Counted from the stretch's first letter, positions 42,775 to 51,660 are shown. The stretch: DNA of 64,000 nucleotides from Bacteroides acidifaciens (GCF_903181435.1 NZ_CAEUHO010000004.1:372001-436000); one strand, 5' to 3'. Program-made: numbers and translations. The notes: generated from the sequence alone by a model not told the origin.

Positions 42775-42795
42775 TAACGTCAGTTCGATATAAGC
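42775..42795 (-). repeat. Outer 21-bp inverted repeat, left copy (contains TTCGATATAAG)
   Basis: Perfect reverse complement of the copy at 44315-44335. Core is TTCGATATAAG on the plus strand, the same dispersed motif found at 35922, 49534 and 51634. Confidence 0.85.
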
Positions 42796-42822
42796 CTGTA
42801 TTTTTCGATTCTCCTCCTTCCC

Positions 42823-44287
42823 GAAGCTACCCTTTATACACAAGTCTTAGCTGATTAACTCATACAATTCAAACTGTGTATAAAATCTATCCAGTCCATT
42901 CTTAAAGGTTATATATCCTGGAATGGACTGGCTCTTGTATGCACTCCATGCTCCTAACCTTGCAATAATCCATGCCGCCCATGCCATTGATTCTTTTTTA
43001 TATGGATTTTGCTGTATTTTTGTATTTCCCTCACTCTTTTTTCCTACTATATGTAATAATTCTATTTCTTTGCTTGTAAAGTAGATTTCTGAAGAGAGGT
43101 TTTCATCTTCTTTATCAAAAGAAAGTTTGAGTACCATCACCTGCAGGGCTGCCTGCAAGGAAATTAAGATTAGTTTTTGTAATGCCGAAACTGTTTCCAA
43201 CTGTGCGTCCTCAATCATGAATCCCTTTCTTTTGAGTACTCTGAACAACTCTTCAATCAGCCATCTACAACGATACCAACCGATACATTCAATTGCTTGT
43301 TCTACAGTCTCCACCACATGTGTAGTTAGCAGTCTCCATTCAATAGGACTCTCATTTATCGGTGTACTGGAAGATTTTTCTTTAACATGTATGCAATAAA
43401 GACTAACAGGGGGACTGCCCTTTGCCGGACCGTTAACAGGAGCGCACAAAGTGACTCTTTCAAAGCGAAGTTCCATACACGCTATCCGTTTCTTACGTCC
43501 GCTTCCCGGGAGCACTTCAAAGCTATACTCTGCCCGTAGAACAGCCTGATCCATTAATGTATTCAGATGGACAGAACAGTCTGGATTATCCAACCGGCAA
43601 TTCCTTTCATGAACAGAACGGATCAGCAAGTGAACATTATCAGCAGGGATACGGCTGAAAAGCTCGAAAATGTCCGCTTCACGGTCACCGATAATCGTTT
43701 TAACTGCATCCCGGGGCATTTGCTCACTGGCAGCCATGCCACTTTCTATCCAACGATATGACTCTTTTTCTTCTATAGGCTGATATCTGTAATTACGTTC
43801 TTCACGACTTAAAGCATCCGGTGAGCGATTCCACTGCTTGACCGAAGAAAAGCCTATAGGAATATGGCTGGAGGCATCCACTACCAAGACTGGATGCAAA
43901 AAAGTACCACATTGCTTTTGACCGACAATGCCGGGACTGACTGTTTTTTTCTTCATTCGCTCAACATGAGCCTCATAGTTTATCTCCGAGGTATCTTGAA
44001 TACACAGTAAATGCTTACGACCGGAAGCATTCTTACAGCAAGTTTGTATCAGACCTGATAAGATAGCATCAGAACTGACTGAGGAATTGTTCAAAAATCT
44101 ATAAGCACCCATCTTTTCTTTATGTTCCTTACTAAATTGATTCACTATAGCACTTTGATGGACAACCATCTGAGAGCAAATTAAGTTTAAACGTCGCAAA
44201 AGCCGAGGATCACGAATTTGATCTGTCTCTAATAACATCAAGCAAAGATAAAAAAATAATATATACTTGTGTATAAAGGGTAGCTTC
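42823..44287 (-). mobile_element. IS4-type insertion sequence, apparently intact
   Basis: Bounded by perfect 23-bp inverted repeats (42823-42845 and 44265-44287; inner part ACCCTTTATACACAAGT) that tightly flank one transposase gene. The repeats extend imperfectly outward (CTCCTTC on both sides). A second pair of perfect 21-bp repeats surrounds it at 42775 and 44315, so the true ends may be the outer pair. No target-site duplication could be identified. Confidence 0.85.
42847..44241 (-). CDS. IS4-family transposase
   Basis: 464 residues. A DDE transposase: first Asp in LLCIQDTSEINYEAH, second in TIIGDREADIFELFSRIPADN, and the YREK-like C-terminal region in IGWYRCRWLIEELFRVLKRKGFMIEDAQLE, with the catalytic Glu. 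N-terminal region (SQMVVHQSAIVNQFSKEHKEKMGAYRFLNNSSVSSDAI) is the TnpA DNA-binding domain usual in this subgroup. The frame is open and full length, so it may still be active. Stop codon lies one base inside the left inverted repeat. Confidence 0.92.
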   Translation of the reverse strand: MMLLETDQIRDPRLLRRLNLICSQMVVHQSAIVNQFSKEHKEKMGAYRFLNNSSVSSDAILSGLIQTCCKNASGRKHLLCIQDTSEINYEAHVERMKKKTVSPGIVGQKQCGTFLHPVLVVDASSHIPIGFSSVKQWNRSPDALSREERNYRYQPIEEKESYRWIESGMAASEQMPRDAVKTIIGDREADIFELFSRIPADNVHLLIRSVHERNCRLDNPDCSVHLNTLMDQAVLRAEYSFEVLPGSGRKKRIACMELRFERVTLCAPVNGPAKGSPPVSLYCIHVKEKSSSTPINESPIEWRLLTTHVVETVEQAIECIGWYRCRWLIEELFRVLKRKGFMIEDAQLETVSALQKLILISLQAALQVMVLKLSFDKEDENLSSEIYFTSKEIELLHIVGKKSEGNTKIQQNPYKKESMAWAAWIIARLGAWSAYKSQSIPGYITFKNGLDRFYTQFELYELIS

Positions 44288-44314
44288 CCGAAGGAGGGGA
44301 AGCTATGCGGGCGA

Positions 44315-44335
44315 GCTTATATCGAACTGACGTTA
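44315..44335 (+). repeat. Outer 21-bp inverted repeat, right copy (contains CTTATATCGAA)
   Basis: Exact reverse complement of 42775-42795. It follows a hairpin (TAGCTTCCC / GGGGAAGCTA, about 44281-44305). Confidence 0.85.
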
Positions 44336-44380
44336 TTTAGGTTCTGTTAGAATTTTTATTAAAATAAAAAAACGTTCTCT

Positions 44381-44818
44381 TTATCTATCAATAGCATTGT
44401 CATAAACAACAGATGCTACAACATCATTGTTCTTTCTTTTAGCTATTAGATAGGCCAAACTCCATATTTGGTATTGTGTAGTTATGTTATTCTTTATATT
44501 GATTGATAATTCGTAAGGGGTAGTATCCACATTCCATTGTACGTTGAAATCTTCTATACCTGTAGGTGAAGCCCCTTGAATATACGCTAAATCATATTTA
44601 TTAAAATCAATTTTAGAAAGCTCATCTGTATATCCTTTGAATCTATTATCGAACTCTGACGAACTCCTTATGACGATCATGCTGTCTGAAGGAATATCGA
44701 TTCTAATATTTTGAGGCAAATTATAACGAGTCAGCATTTTAATATCATTGTCGGAACAAGAAAGGCATAAAAGCATGCTGCATATAAATAATAAAAAATT
44801 ATAAAGTGTTGTTTTCAT
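44381..44818 (-). CDS. Small lipoprotein of unknown function, possibly a PrcB-like partner of the S8 protease
   Basis: 145 residues. Lipobox LLCLSC near residue 21. The mature part reads as a compact beta domain: SMIVIRSSSEFDNRF, then DFNKYDLAYIQGASPTG, YELSINIKNN, and W-SLAYLIAKRKNN. This order of elements (a helix with an aromatic, a D-F-x-x-x strand, a PTG turn, and a final L-K strand) resembles the PrcB domain known from the Treponema dentilisin complex, where it partners a subtilisin-like protease. The S8 protease gene is 7 bases upstream, so the two are co-transcribed. AT-rich composition differs from flanking core genes. The PrcB resemblance is my inference from pattern, not an alignment. 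Confidence 0.5.
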   Translation of the reverse strand: MKTTLYNFLLFICSMLLCLSCSDNDIKMLTRYNLPQNIRIDIPSDSMIVIRSSSEFDNRFKGYTDELSKIDFNKYDLAYIQGASPTGIEDFNVQWNVDTTPYELSINIKNNITTQYQIWSLAYLIAKRKNNDVVASVVYDNAIDR

Positions 44819-44825
44819 AATATAC

Positions 44826-46442
44826 TCAGTTTAATGTTTGTTGAGCGGCTTGTACTGCTGCAGCTGCATCTACAAGTCCATATCCCATATATTTATTCCA
44901 AGATCCATTAAGTCTATTGCTAACTATAGAATAGTTATAATTCCCAATCTTTCTTGCTGTACTTTCTATGATGTTGTTAACTTCAATATTTGTTAGTTCA
45001 GGGTTAACTGAAAGAATTAAAGCTGCAATAGCAGCAACATGTGGACAAGCAGCAGATGTTCCTGTAAAATAATCAAAGGTATATGACCCTTTTGGGGTGT
45101 TTGTCAAAGTTAATACATTTACCCCTGGTGCTACAACGTCTATTTCATCACCATAACAACTAAAAGATGCTAATTGTCCATTTGAATCTGTAGCTCCAAC
45201 AACTAATATGTATGGATTATGATTTGCTGGATAAAGAACATCCTTTATGGATGAGTCACTATTTCCAGACGAAAAAACTAAAACAGTTCCTTTATTATTC
45301 CTTCCCCATGGACCATAAAAATCTATTGCCTCTTCTATTTCTGAACTTATTAAACTATTACTACCCCAAGAACAACTAACAACGTCATCAGATGTTAATG
45401 CTACATATAAGTCAGATGCTAAATTTTGTGAAGTATTAGGTCTTAAAACTAAAGGATCTGAATAGCTGTGTACATGGACATTGGGGCAAATCCCCGTTAT
45501 TCCTATACTGTTATTTATTTTTGCAGCTATTATTCCTGCACAGTTTGTTCCATGAGAGCCATAAAGACCGTTGACAAACCAATGTTCTCCATCAACAGAA
45601 GCATCAAATGCAGGAACAACCAAAGAAGAATTTAAATCTGGGTGTGAAAATGCTACACCTTGATCTATTAGACCAATATTTACATTTTCCCCCTTGGTTA
45701 CTGTGCTTGCTGCAGGCCAATTAATTGAATAATTTCCGTGTAGATTCCACTGTTGATTATAATAGGGATCATTAGGAACTTGGAAAGAAGTGATAGACAT
45801 AGACAAATCATCCATAAAATCGGGCTCTACATAAGCAAATAAATTAGTTTTATATAATAAGTCGCATATTTCAAGCGCATTACCCATAGAATAATCATTA
45901 CAAGAAACAGTATACCATAATGGCATAAATTCATTTTGAGAATAAAATGAAAGCTTATATTTTTCCATTTGGCTCTCAAGAATACTTACATCATCTATTT
46001 CTTTTAATCTTATATGTATTAAATTGCTTATACCAAAAGTATTGCCGTTTTTTAAAGAAATAAAAAAAGGACTTTTATAACAAATATCAGTGGTTGACCT
46101 ACTATTTTTTATAGAATCATAACCTTTAATAATTTGCCATTTCTGCTTATTCGTTTTGGATAATTTGCTTTTAGTACGGCTTGACGATAAGTTTGAATAG
46201 ATACCTTCATTTATAACATTTGCAGATGAATAAGCATTTGTGTCATTGTAAACAACAAAAAAATTAGTACTATCAGGTATTAAATAATGTTTTTCACCTT
46301 TATACCAAAAGAAAAAAGATTTAGAAGAATCTTCTATAGGAAGGGGTGTGGACTCTTCCTCAGTATTACACGAAAGTGTAATGTCATTTTTGCTACAACT
46401 AGCAAAAGTTGCTAACAATAGTAGAAAGAACAGTTTTTTCAT
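44826..46442 (-). CDS. S8 (subtilisin-like) serine protease, lipoprotein
   Basis: 538 residues. Lipobox TFASC at Cys16, then about 200 residues of prodomain-like sequence. Catalytic triad: Asp in NIGLIDQGVAFSHPDL, His in YGSHGTNCAGIIAA, Ser in FTGTSAACPHVAAIAALI; oxyanion Asn in VLVFSSGNSD. The chain ends soon after the domain with no C-terminal secretion domain. It should sit in the outer or inner membrane by lipid anchor. The gene and its small partner are AT-rich and lie between insertion sequences, which indicates acquisition by transfer. A perfect 15-bp hairpin lies at its likely mRNA 5' end. Confidence 0.92.
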   Translation of the reverse strand: MKKLFFLLLLATFASCSKNDITLSCNTEEESTPLPIEDSSKSFFFWYKGEKHYLIPDSTNFFVVYNDTNAYSSANVINEGIYSNLSSSRTKSKLSKTNKQKWQIIKGYDSIKNSRSTTDICYKSPFFISLKNGNTFGISNLIHIRLKEIDDVSILESQMEKYKLSFYSQNEFMPLWYTVSCNDYSMGNALEICDLLYKTNLFAYVEPDFMDDLSMSITSFQVPNDPYYNQQWNLHGNYSINWPAASTVTKGENVNIGLIDQGVAFSHPDLNSSLVVPAFDASVDGEHWFVNGLYGSHGTNCAGIIAAKINNSIGITGICPNVHVHSYSDPLVLRPNTSQNLASDLYVALTSDDVVSCSWGSNSLISSEIEEAIDFYGPWGRNNKGTVLVFSSGNSDSSIKDVLYPANHNPYILVVGATDSNGQLASFSCYGDEIDVVAPGVNVLTLTNTPKGSYTFDYFTGTSAACPHVAAIAALILSVNPELTNIEVNNIIESTARKIGNYNYSIVSNRLNGSWNKYMGYGLVDAAAAVQAAQQTLN

Positions 46443-46485
46443 AATATGTAAAATTTATTTTAATTAGAATTGACTTGAAATATGC

Positions 46486-46523
46486 AACATAAACTCAGAT
46501 ACGTAATAATCTGAGTTTATGTT
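46486..46523 (-). promoter_or_regulatory. 15-bp perfect hairpin at the 5' end of the S8 protease mRNA
   Basis: AACATAAACTCAGAT (46486-46500) and its exact complement (46509-46523), loop of 8. A -7 box (TACATTTG on the minus strand, 46528-46535) directly precedes it, so the hairpin would begin at or near the transcription start, 44-81 bases before the ATG. This may stabilise the message or hide the start region. Confidence 0.55.
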
Positions 46524-46622
46524 ACGTCAAATGTAATAAAAAAATATAATATATGAGCTTTTTTATTCAAATTATAATTCTGTATTTACTTTTATTAATA
46601 GTTCGTTCAAAATTAGCCAATC

Positions 46623-47620
46623 CTAAGCGGATCTGGCAGTAAATAAAATGAGTTCTTTGAAAAGTTTGTCAATAACTTGTGGGTCTGGGTTAATCCCAAA
46701 CACGCAAATAAATCGTTCAAGCATATAAGCATTGTGTATGAATGACTTGCAATTGGATATTGAATATGTTATTCCGAGCCTCTTACATGCCGCTTTTGCC
46801 AAGTTGCCAGTAGCGAGTGATGCATTGAAGTGAAAATCCAACTTTCTGAAGTCTGTAGACTGACAGTTGATGATTCCAGTATGCTGCTTGCCATCTCTGA
46901 AACAAAATTCGAGTTGGAACCTGGTTCTGTAATAATCCAGGACTTCGCGTCCATCCATCGAATCGTCTGTAGAGAAGTAAAGCTGCCACTTGTCTGATCT
47001 TCCATCCATGGGGTACCAGACGGATAAGGAAACGTACCTTTTGAGAGCTTTTGCATATACCCTCAATCCGTATAGCTTTCCCTTATTCACTTCGTATTCC
47101 TTGCATCGGGTAAGAACCAGATTGGCAAAGTCAATCCTACCGTCAAACCACTTAGGATGTCCTCGTTTTCCTGTTTTCTTTTCCAATGTCGGATAGTATA
47201 GGATTACATCATTCCTGAAGCGGCTGATAACATGGAAGTTATTCTCACACATAGGCGTAATGAAGGCTTCCTTGGAGAAGAATGCGTCTGCAACCACCGT
47301 TTCGGATATGCTCTGTATCTTGTCTTTTCTACTGACAAGATAGCTGCTATACCAATCAACGAGGTTTTTGCCTATATTATCCAAGGTCTTACAATCTGGC
47401 GTCTGAATGGAGCCTAGAGTCATGCATTCATGATGGTCGATGTCAATGACTCCAATGCCCATGATTTCCAATCCACGCTTATAATCCCCGGCACAACCTG
47501 ACCAGAAGTAACCAATCCAAGGTGTCTTATGACCGGACTTGGGGATATAGGAAGGGTCAATGGCGATGGCTTTTCTTTTACCTATGAGATGCTTGCTGAT
47601 GATAGAACCGTTGAACGCCC
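46623..47620 (-). pseudogene. IS4-like transposase, N-terminally truncated
   Basis: Encodes the catalytic part of a DDE transposase: AIAIDPSYIPKSG (first Asp), TVVADAFFSKEAF (second Asp) and YRTRFQLEFCFRDGKQHTG (Glu). The frame is 349 codons long, but the first 20 or so residues are read from the antisense of the neighbouring transposase, so the true N terminus is missing. The break lies near 47600-47620. No inverted repeats were found at the break. C-terminal end (FTARSA) appears natural. Confidence 0.8.
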
Positions 47621-48822
47621 GCATCGACTGGCGAATGCTTCTTACCAAAATCACCCTTCGCTTCCATGCCATTCTCCAGAAACATCAGGTGGATACCAAC
47701 GAGCATGACACTTGTGCCATCCTTGATGATACAACCTTTCAGAAAAGTGGCATTCGAATCGAAGGAGTCAGCAAGGTGTTCGACCATGTCACACATAATT
47801 TCATTTATGGAATGAAATGCCTGACACTGGCTCTCTCTGACGGGAAAAGCTGCTATCCCATAGACTTCTCCCTTCATCGTGAAAAAGGAAAGAAGAAGGA
47901 TTACGGCTTGACCTTAAAACAGCGGAAGGAGCAGTTCAAAGAAAAGCGGAACGCAAAAAATCCGGACTATGCACGCAAGGCGGAATGTGATGAGAGCAAG
48001 CTCGAAATGGCCAGACGCATGCTTTGTCATGCCGTGGGGCATGGTATCAACTTCAAGTATGTGCTTGCTGACAGTTGGTTTACATGCGAATCGCTCATAC
48101 AGGCAGTCCGCGAGCTATGCGGTGGTTCAGTGCACTATATTGGTTTGGCCAAGATGAACCCCAAGTTGCGTTATCAGACAAGCAAGTCCAAACGTCCCCA
48201 AAACATCCATGAACTGATTGTAAGGTATGAACGCACAGCTTCATGCTATTGCCGAAAGTACAAGTGCAAATACATTCAGCTTCATGCAAAACTGGGCGAA
48301 CAGCCCATACGCATCTTCATCATCAAATACGGGCGAAGTACCCATTGGAAAGTGTTGCTTACTACAGATACCTCCATGAACTTCGTCAGAGCCTTTGAAC
48401 TTTACGAAAGACGCTGGGGCATAGAGGTCATATTCAAGGAATGCCGTGGTTATCTTGGACTGGGGAAATGTCAGAGTCGGAACTACAACGCTCAGATTGC
48501 AGACACCACCTTGTGTTTCATGATGTATCAGATGCTCTCCTTGGCCAAACGCTTTTCAGAATATGAAACCCTGGGAGCACTATTCCGTTCCGAGCGTGAC
48601 CGGCTGCAAGTGCTCACCCTGTGGAGCAGGACTTTGGAAGAAGTCAGGCATCTGTTGGAAGTTTTGTCGCGTGAAGCAGGAGTGGATCTGTTGACATGCC
48701 TATCAACTGTAGCCGCACGGCAAACGGCAGACTTCTCCACAAAGGTCTGGGCACATTTCTATGCGATTCGGACGATTATGCCATGCCCGATTTGGACTAA
48801 ACATTTTTTAGGCGTGCGTTAA
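47600..48822 (+). pseudogene. Second transposase, N-terminally truncated and fused head to head with the first
   Basis: Coding from about 47615 gives RIDWRMLLTKITLRFHAILQKH, then CAILDDTTFQKSG (first Asp), YVLADSWFTCES (second Asp) and YERRWGIEVIFKECRGYLGLG (Glu), a complete catalytic core. Codons from 47560 to about 47614 are the antisense of the other transposase, so the original N-terminal part is lost. The two remnants share the order of motifs (D-x-x-x-x-KSG) and may belong to one IS subgroup. Right end with LGVR followed by TAA at 48820-48822 looks natural. Confidence 0.8.
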
Positions 48823-48966
48823 ATCGTTCGGAAAACATTTGATTTTTAGACCACCCACTGAAGGGAACTATTACTCAAATAGCTGATATGAAGGGGTGGG
48901 AAACTTCAGTAATTTACTAAAAAACTAACGAATTATGCAATATTTTTTCTGTTTATTATCAGCAGG
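48823..48966. other. Gap downstream of the truncated transposase
   Basis: 144 bases, AT-rich, with no gene. The first part is probably the right end of the insertion sequence; no repeat matching the lost left end could be found. Confidence 0.35.
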
Positions 48967-49530
48967 TTAGCTTCTTTTTCCAGCATATTTTTCATGCTTA
49001 ACCATTCGTTTTTGACAACATTTCAATGATCTCTTTAGCGTTTTCGAACCAGCTTTTGACGGTTCTATTGTTTGACTTTTAAAATCTCGGTAAAAATTTA
49101 CTGAAGTATTGTTTATTTTTCCTATTGTTTTCTGTTCATCACGTACCCGGAGGAGTTCCCGGTGTGCTTTTTCTTCAGTTGCCTAGGCAATAAGTTCCGG
49201 AGCCGGAAGCTGTTTTGCGGTCCGTTCCCTGACTGCTTGTAGTAGTTGGCGAATGGCTTCTGTTCCCTCATTATTTGTCTGCATGGTAGCTTTTACTTCA
49301 TTCAATTCTCCGATGATCTTTTCCAAAGGAGAGTAATCAAGTGCATTACTCTTCAGGTTGAACCCTGTGCGCTCAAAGTATTCCAAGGCGAGTGAAACGA
49401 AATCTTTACGCAATATCCCGTTTTCCCGGCAGTATATTTCAAGCTGCCGAGAGGTCTCTCCGCTTATCGAAATGGTTGTTTTCTCCGGTTTGCTTTTGGG
49501 CTGTATGTTTGAACTTGACAGCCATCTTAT
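48967..49530 (-). pseudogene. BfmA/BtgA-family mobilization protein remnant
   Basis: The minus strand encodes SSSNIQPKSKPEKTTISISGE, TSRQLEIYCRENGILRKDF, then VSLALEYFERTGFNLKSNALDY, a clear BfmA/BtgA N-terminal region. A TAG at 49183-49185 interrupts the frame after PAPELIA, and the reading frame continues beyond it (ATEEKAHRELLRVRDEQ) for about 70 more codons to a TAA at 48967. Upstream there is no in-frame start; the frame runs into the dispersed CTTATATCGAA repeat at 49534. Thus the gene lacks its start and has a nonsense codon. No companion relaxase gene remains. It is the leftover of a mobilizable element. Confidence 0.8.
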
Positions 49531-49533
49531 AAA

Positions 49534-49553
49534 CTTATATCGAATTCACATTA
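49534..49553 (+). repeat. Dispersed CTTATATCGAA repeat beside the btgA remnant
   Basis: CTTATATCGAATTCACATTA, 17 of 20 bases identical to the copy at 44316-44335. It lies where the start of btgA should be. Confidence 0.75.
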
Positions 49554-49587
49554 ATTTAGTGTTAATATTAGCATTACGTTGCTAATG

Positions 49588-49624
49588 AAATCGCCCCGTC
49601 GTAGTGGTTACGATGGGGCGATTT
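49588..49624. terminator. Terminator downstream of ybeY
   Basis: AAATCGCCCCGTCGTA (49588-49603) pairs with the sequence at 49609-49624 with one G-T wobble and a 5-base loop. T-run is present on the plus strand; on the minus strand (ybeY side) only TTT follows. Confidence 0.75.
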
Positions 49625-49675
49625 TTCAGTATGCTCGGCATGGTATATCCGAATGAACCATCAGCGGAATATGGC

Positions 49676-50095
49676 TTATGACTGTCGTATCGCCAATGCC
49701 TTATTCTCCGCAGCTTCCATAATCTCCCGCTCTCCGGGACCTTTATCGTTGATGCCGCACAAGTGGAGAATTCCGTGAATAATGACACGATGTAGCTCAT
49801 CGTCATAGGATGCGCCGAATTGTTCCGCATTGGTGCGTATCGTATCCAGACTGATGAATAAGTCACCCGACAGGCGGTCGCCTTCACAATAATCGAAAGT
49901 AATAATGTCCGTGTAGTAGTCGTGTTGCAGATACTGACGGTTTACCTCCAGAATCTTTTCGTCGGAGCAGAAGATATAAGCGATTTCACCGAGTCTTTTC
50001 CCGTAAGAAGCAGCTACCGCCTTTATCCATTCCGTAGTCTCGCGTTTCTTGATATCAGGCATTTTTACGCCTTCTGTTTGATAAGTTACAGCCAT
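49676..50095 (-). CDS. ybeY: Endoribonuclease YbeY, rRNA maturation factor
   Basis: 139 residues. The zinc site HRVIIHGILHLCGINDKGPGE carries the HGxLHLxGxxH-like pattern of the family (final ligand is Asp in the HxxxD form here), with the preceding TDIITFDYCEGDRLSGDLFISL strand motif. It takes part in 16S rRNA 3'-end maturation and ribosome quality control. It lies 16 bases after the spore-maturation-like gene and shares its transcript. Confidence 0.93.
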   Translation of the reverse strand: MAVTYQTEGVKMPDIKKRETTEWIKAVAASYGKRLGEIAYIFCSDEKILEVNRQYLQHDYYTDIITFDYCEGDRLSGDLFISLDTIRTNAEQFGASYDDELHRVIIHGILHLCGINDKGPGEREIMEAAENKALAIRQS

Positions 50096-50111
50096 AATTG
50101 AATGTTATGAT

Positions 50112-51344
50112 TTAAAAGAAAAATAAATAACTGATTAAGATGGCGGCTATGATACCTGAGAAGTCTGCTATCAGACCGCAAGTCACCGCATTACGAGTTT
50201 TGGTAATCCCTACACTGCCGAAATAAACCGCCAGAATGTAGAATGTGGTGTCCGAAGCCCCGCGAACGATACAACTCATACGCCCCACAAACGAATCCGG
50301 TCCCAGTTCTTTCATCGTATCGATCATCAATCCGTTCGCACCGCTACCGCTAAGCGATTTCATCAATGCAGTAGGCAGTGCACCTACAAAGCTCGTGTCG
50401 ACTCCGCATAAGCCTACTATATAGCCGATGCCTCCCACCAGAAAATCCATTGCTCCCGAAGTGCGGAACACTGCAATTCCTACAAGGAAGGCAACCAGAT
50501 AAGGGATGATGCGTACAGCTGTCGTAAATCCCTCTTTGGCTCCTTCTACAAACGAATCGTATACATTGATTTTCTTTCTGACTCCCGTCAGGATAAACAG
50601 GATGATGACACTGAACAGCAGAATATTCGCTATTAATGTAGAATAAGTACCCATGTCCTCTCGCGAAACGCTTAGGAACAGATAAATCAAGCCGGAAAAG
50701 AAAAGGCAGATAACGCCCATTAAAAGGAGAATAGGCTTATTGATTAAGTTTATCTTTTGAGCGATGCTGACTGCTATGACTCCTACTAAAGTGGAAATGA
50801 AAGTACTTAGCAGGATAGGGATAAATACATCTGTAGGCTGTGCAGCCCCCATTTGTGCGCGATATACCATGATACTGATCGGAATGATGATAAGGCCGGA
50901 TGTATTAATCACCAAAAACATAATCATCGGATTGGAAGCCGTGTCCTTTTTCGGGTTCAGTTCTTGCAGCTCTTTCATCGCTTTCAGCCCCAGTGGGGTA
51001 GCTGCATTGTCGAGGCCAAGCATATTGGCAGACATATTCATGAAGATGGACCCTAACACCGGGTGCCCTTTAGGAATGTCCGGAAACAGCCGGCAAAGCA
51101 CCGGACTAAGAAAGCGAGCCAGCGCATTAATCAATCCGCTATTTTCTCCGATTTTCATGATGCCCAGCCAAAGAGCCAGTACGCCTGTAAGCCCCAGGGA
51201 TATCTCGAAAGCTGTTTTTGAAGAATCAAATGTAGCGTTCATGATAGCCGTAAATATCTCCGTATCTCCCAGGAAAATTACTTTTATAAGGGCGATAATA
51301 AAGGCGACGACAAAGAATCCTATCCAGATGTAATTTAAAACCAT
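50112..51344 (-). CDS. Spore maturation protein A/B-like (nucleoside recognition domain) membrane protein
   Basis: 410 residues, a fusion of SpmA-like and SpmB-like halves. The N-terminal half has the FDSSKTAFEISLGLTGVLALWLGIMKIGE, NMSANMLGLDNAATPLGLKAM motif, and the C-terminal half has FVEGAKEGFTTAVRIIPYLVAFLVGI and MSCIVRGASDTTFYILAVYFG, both diagnostic of the Gate/nucleoside-recognition family. Bacteroides does not sporulate, so the name reflects homology only; a transport role is likely but the substrate is unknown. A -7 box (TACTTTTG) is at 51371-51378, with repeat block C further upstream. Confidence 0.88.
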   Translation of the reverse strand: MVLNYIWIGFFVVAFIIALIKVIFLGDTEIFTAIMNATFDSSKTAFEISLGLTGVLALWLGIMKIGENSGLINALARFLSPVLCRLFPDIPKGHPVLGSIFMNMSANMLGLDNAATPLGLKAMKELQELNPKKDTASNPMIMFLVINTSGLIIIPISIMVYRAQMGAAQPTDVFIPILLSTFISTLVGVIAVSIAQKINLINKPILLLMGVICLFFSGLIYLFLSVSREDMGTYSTLIANILLFSVIILFILTGVRKKINVYDSFVEGAKEGFTTAVRIIPYLVAFLVGIAVFRTSGAMDFLVGGIGYIVGLCGVDTSFVGALPTALMKSLSGSGANGLMIDTMKELGPDSFVGRMSCIVRGASDTTFYILAVYFGSVGITKTRNAVTCGLIADFSGIIAAILISYLFFF

Positions 51345-51370
51345 AGTTGATAGCGTGTGTATAGATGGTG

Positions 51371-51378
51371 CAAAAGTA
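51371..51378 (-). promoter_or_regulatory. -7 box (TACTTTTG) of the spore-maturation-like gene
   Basis: Perfect TAnnTTTG on the minus strand, 27 bases before the ATG at 51344. Confidence 0.55.
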
Positions 51379-51458
51379 GTTATTACGTTTCAAATAAACT
51401 AAATAACGGAATAAAAGGTTGTGTCCTGATATGCCATAGTTCAGTGTTTCGTTTCATA

Positions 51459-51546
51459 GATTGTGCCACTTCATTGGCACAGTCTTGCCAATGAAGTGGC
51501 ACGGTGATGCCAATATAGATGCACAACTGTGCCAATGTATGGTACA
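51459..51546. repeat. 88-bp block of four 22-bp repeats (block C) with a 17-bp palindrome
   Basis: Units begin at 51459, 51481, 51503 and 51525. Three share TGCCAAT at the same register, and the first has the inverted form ATTGGCA. Units 1 and 2 contain GTGCCACTTCATTGGCA and its exact complement (51463-51479, 51486-51502) around a 6-base loop. The block lies between the divergent promoters of the spore-maturation-like gene and ruvB, about 81 and 114 bases from their -7 boxes. Confidence 0.9.
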
Positions 51547-51633
51547 AAGTCCGGCAAGCAATCTCTTAAATCTTTATAAATAGCCCTACGGTCATTGCCA
51601 TTCGGATGCCGATTGGAGTTTTTCTTCGTCTTT

Positions 51634-51644
51634 CTTATATCGAA
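51634..51644 (+). repeat. Dispersed CTTATATCGAA core upstream of ruvB
   Basis: Exact 11-base match to the core at the insertion-sequence ends; the bases that follow do not match the longer repeat. Confidence 0.45.
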
Positions 51645-51660
51645 AATAAATGTATTTCTC

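Noticed and set aside
47560..47614. The first 18 codons of the plus-strand transposase frame as true coding
   Set aside because: They are the antisense of the minus-strand transposase and do not resemble its family N terminus.
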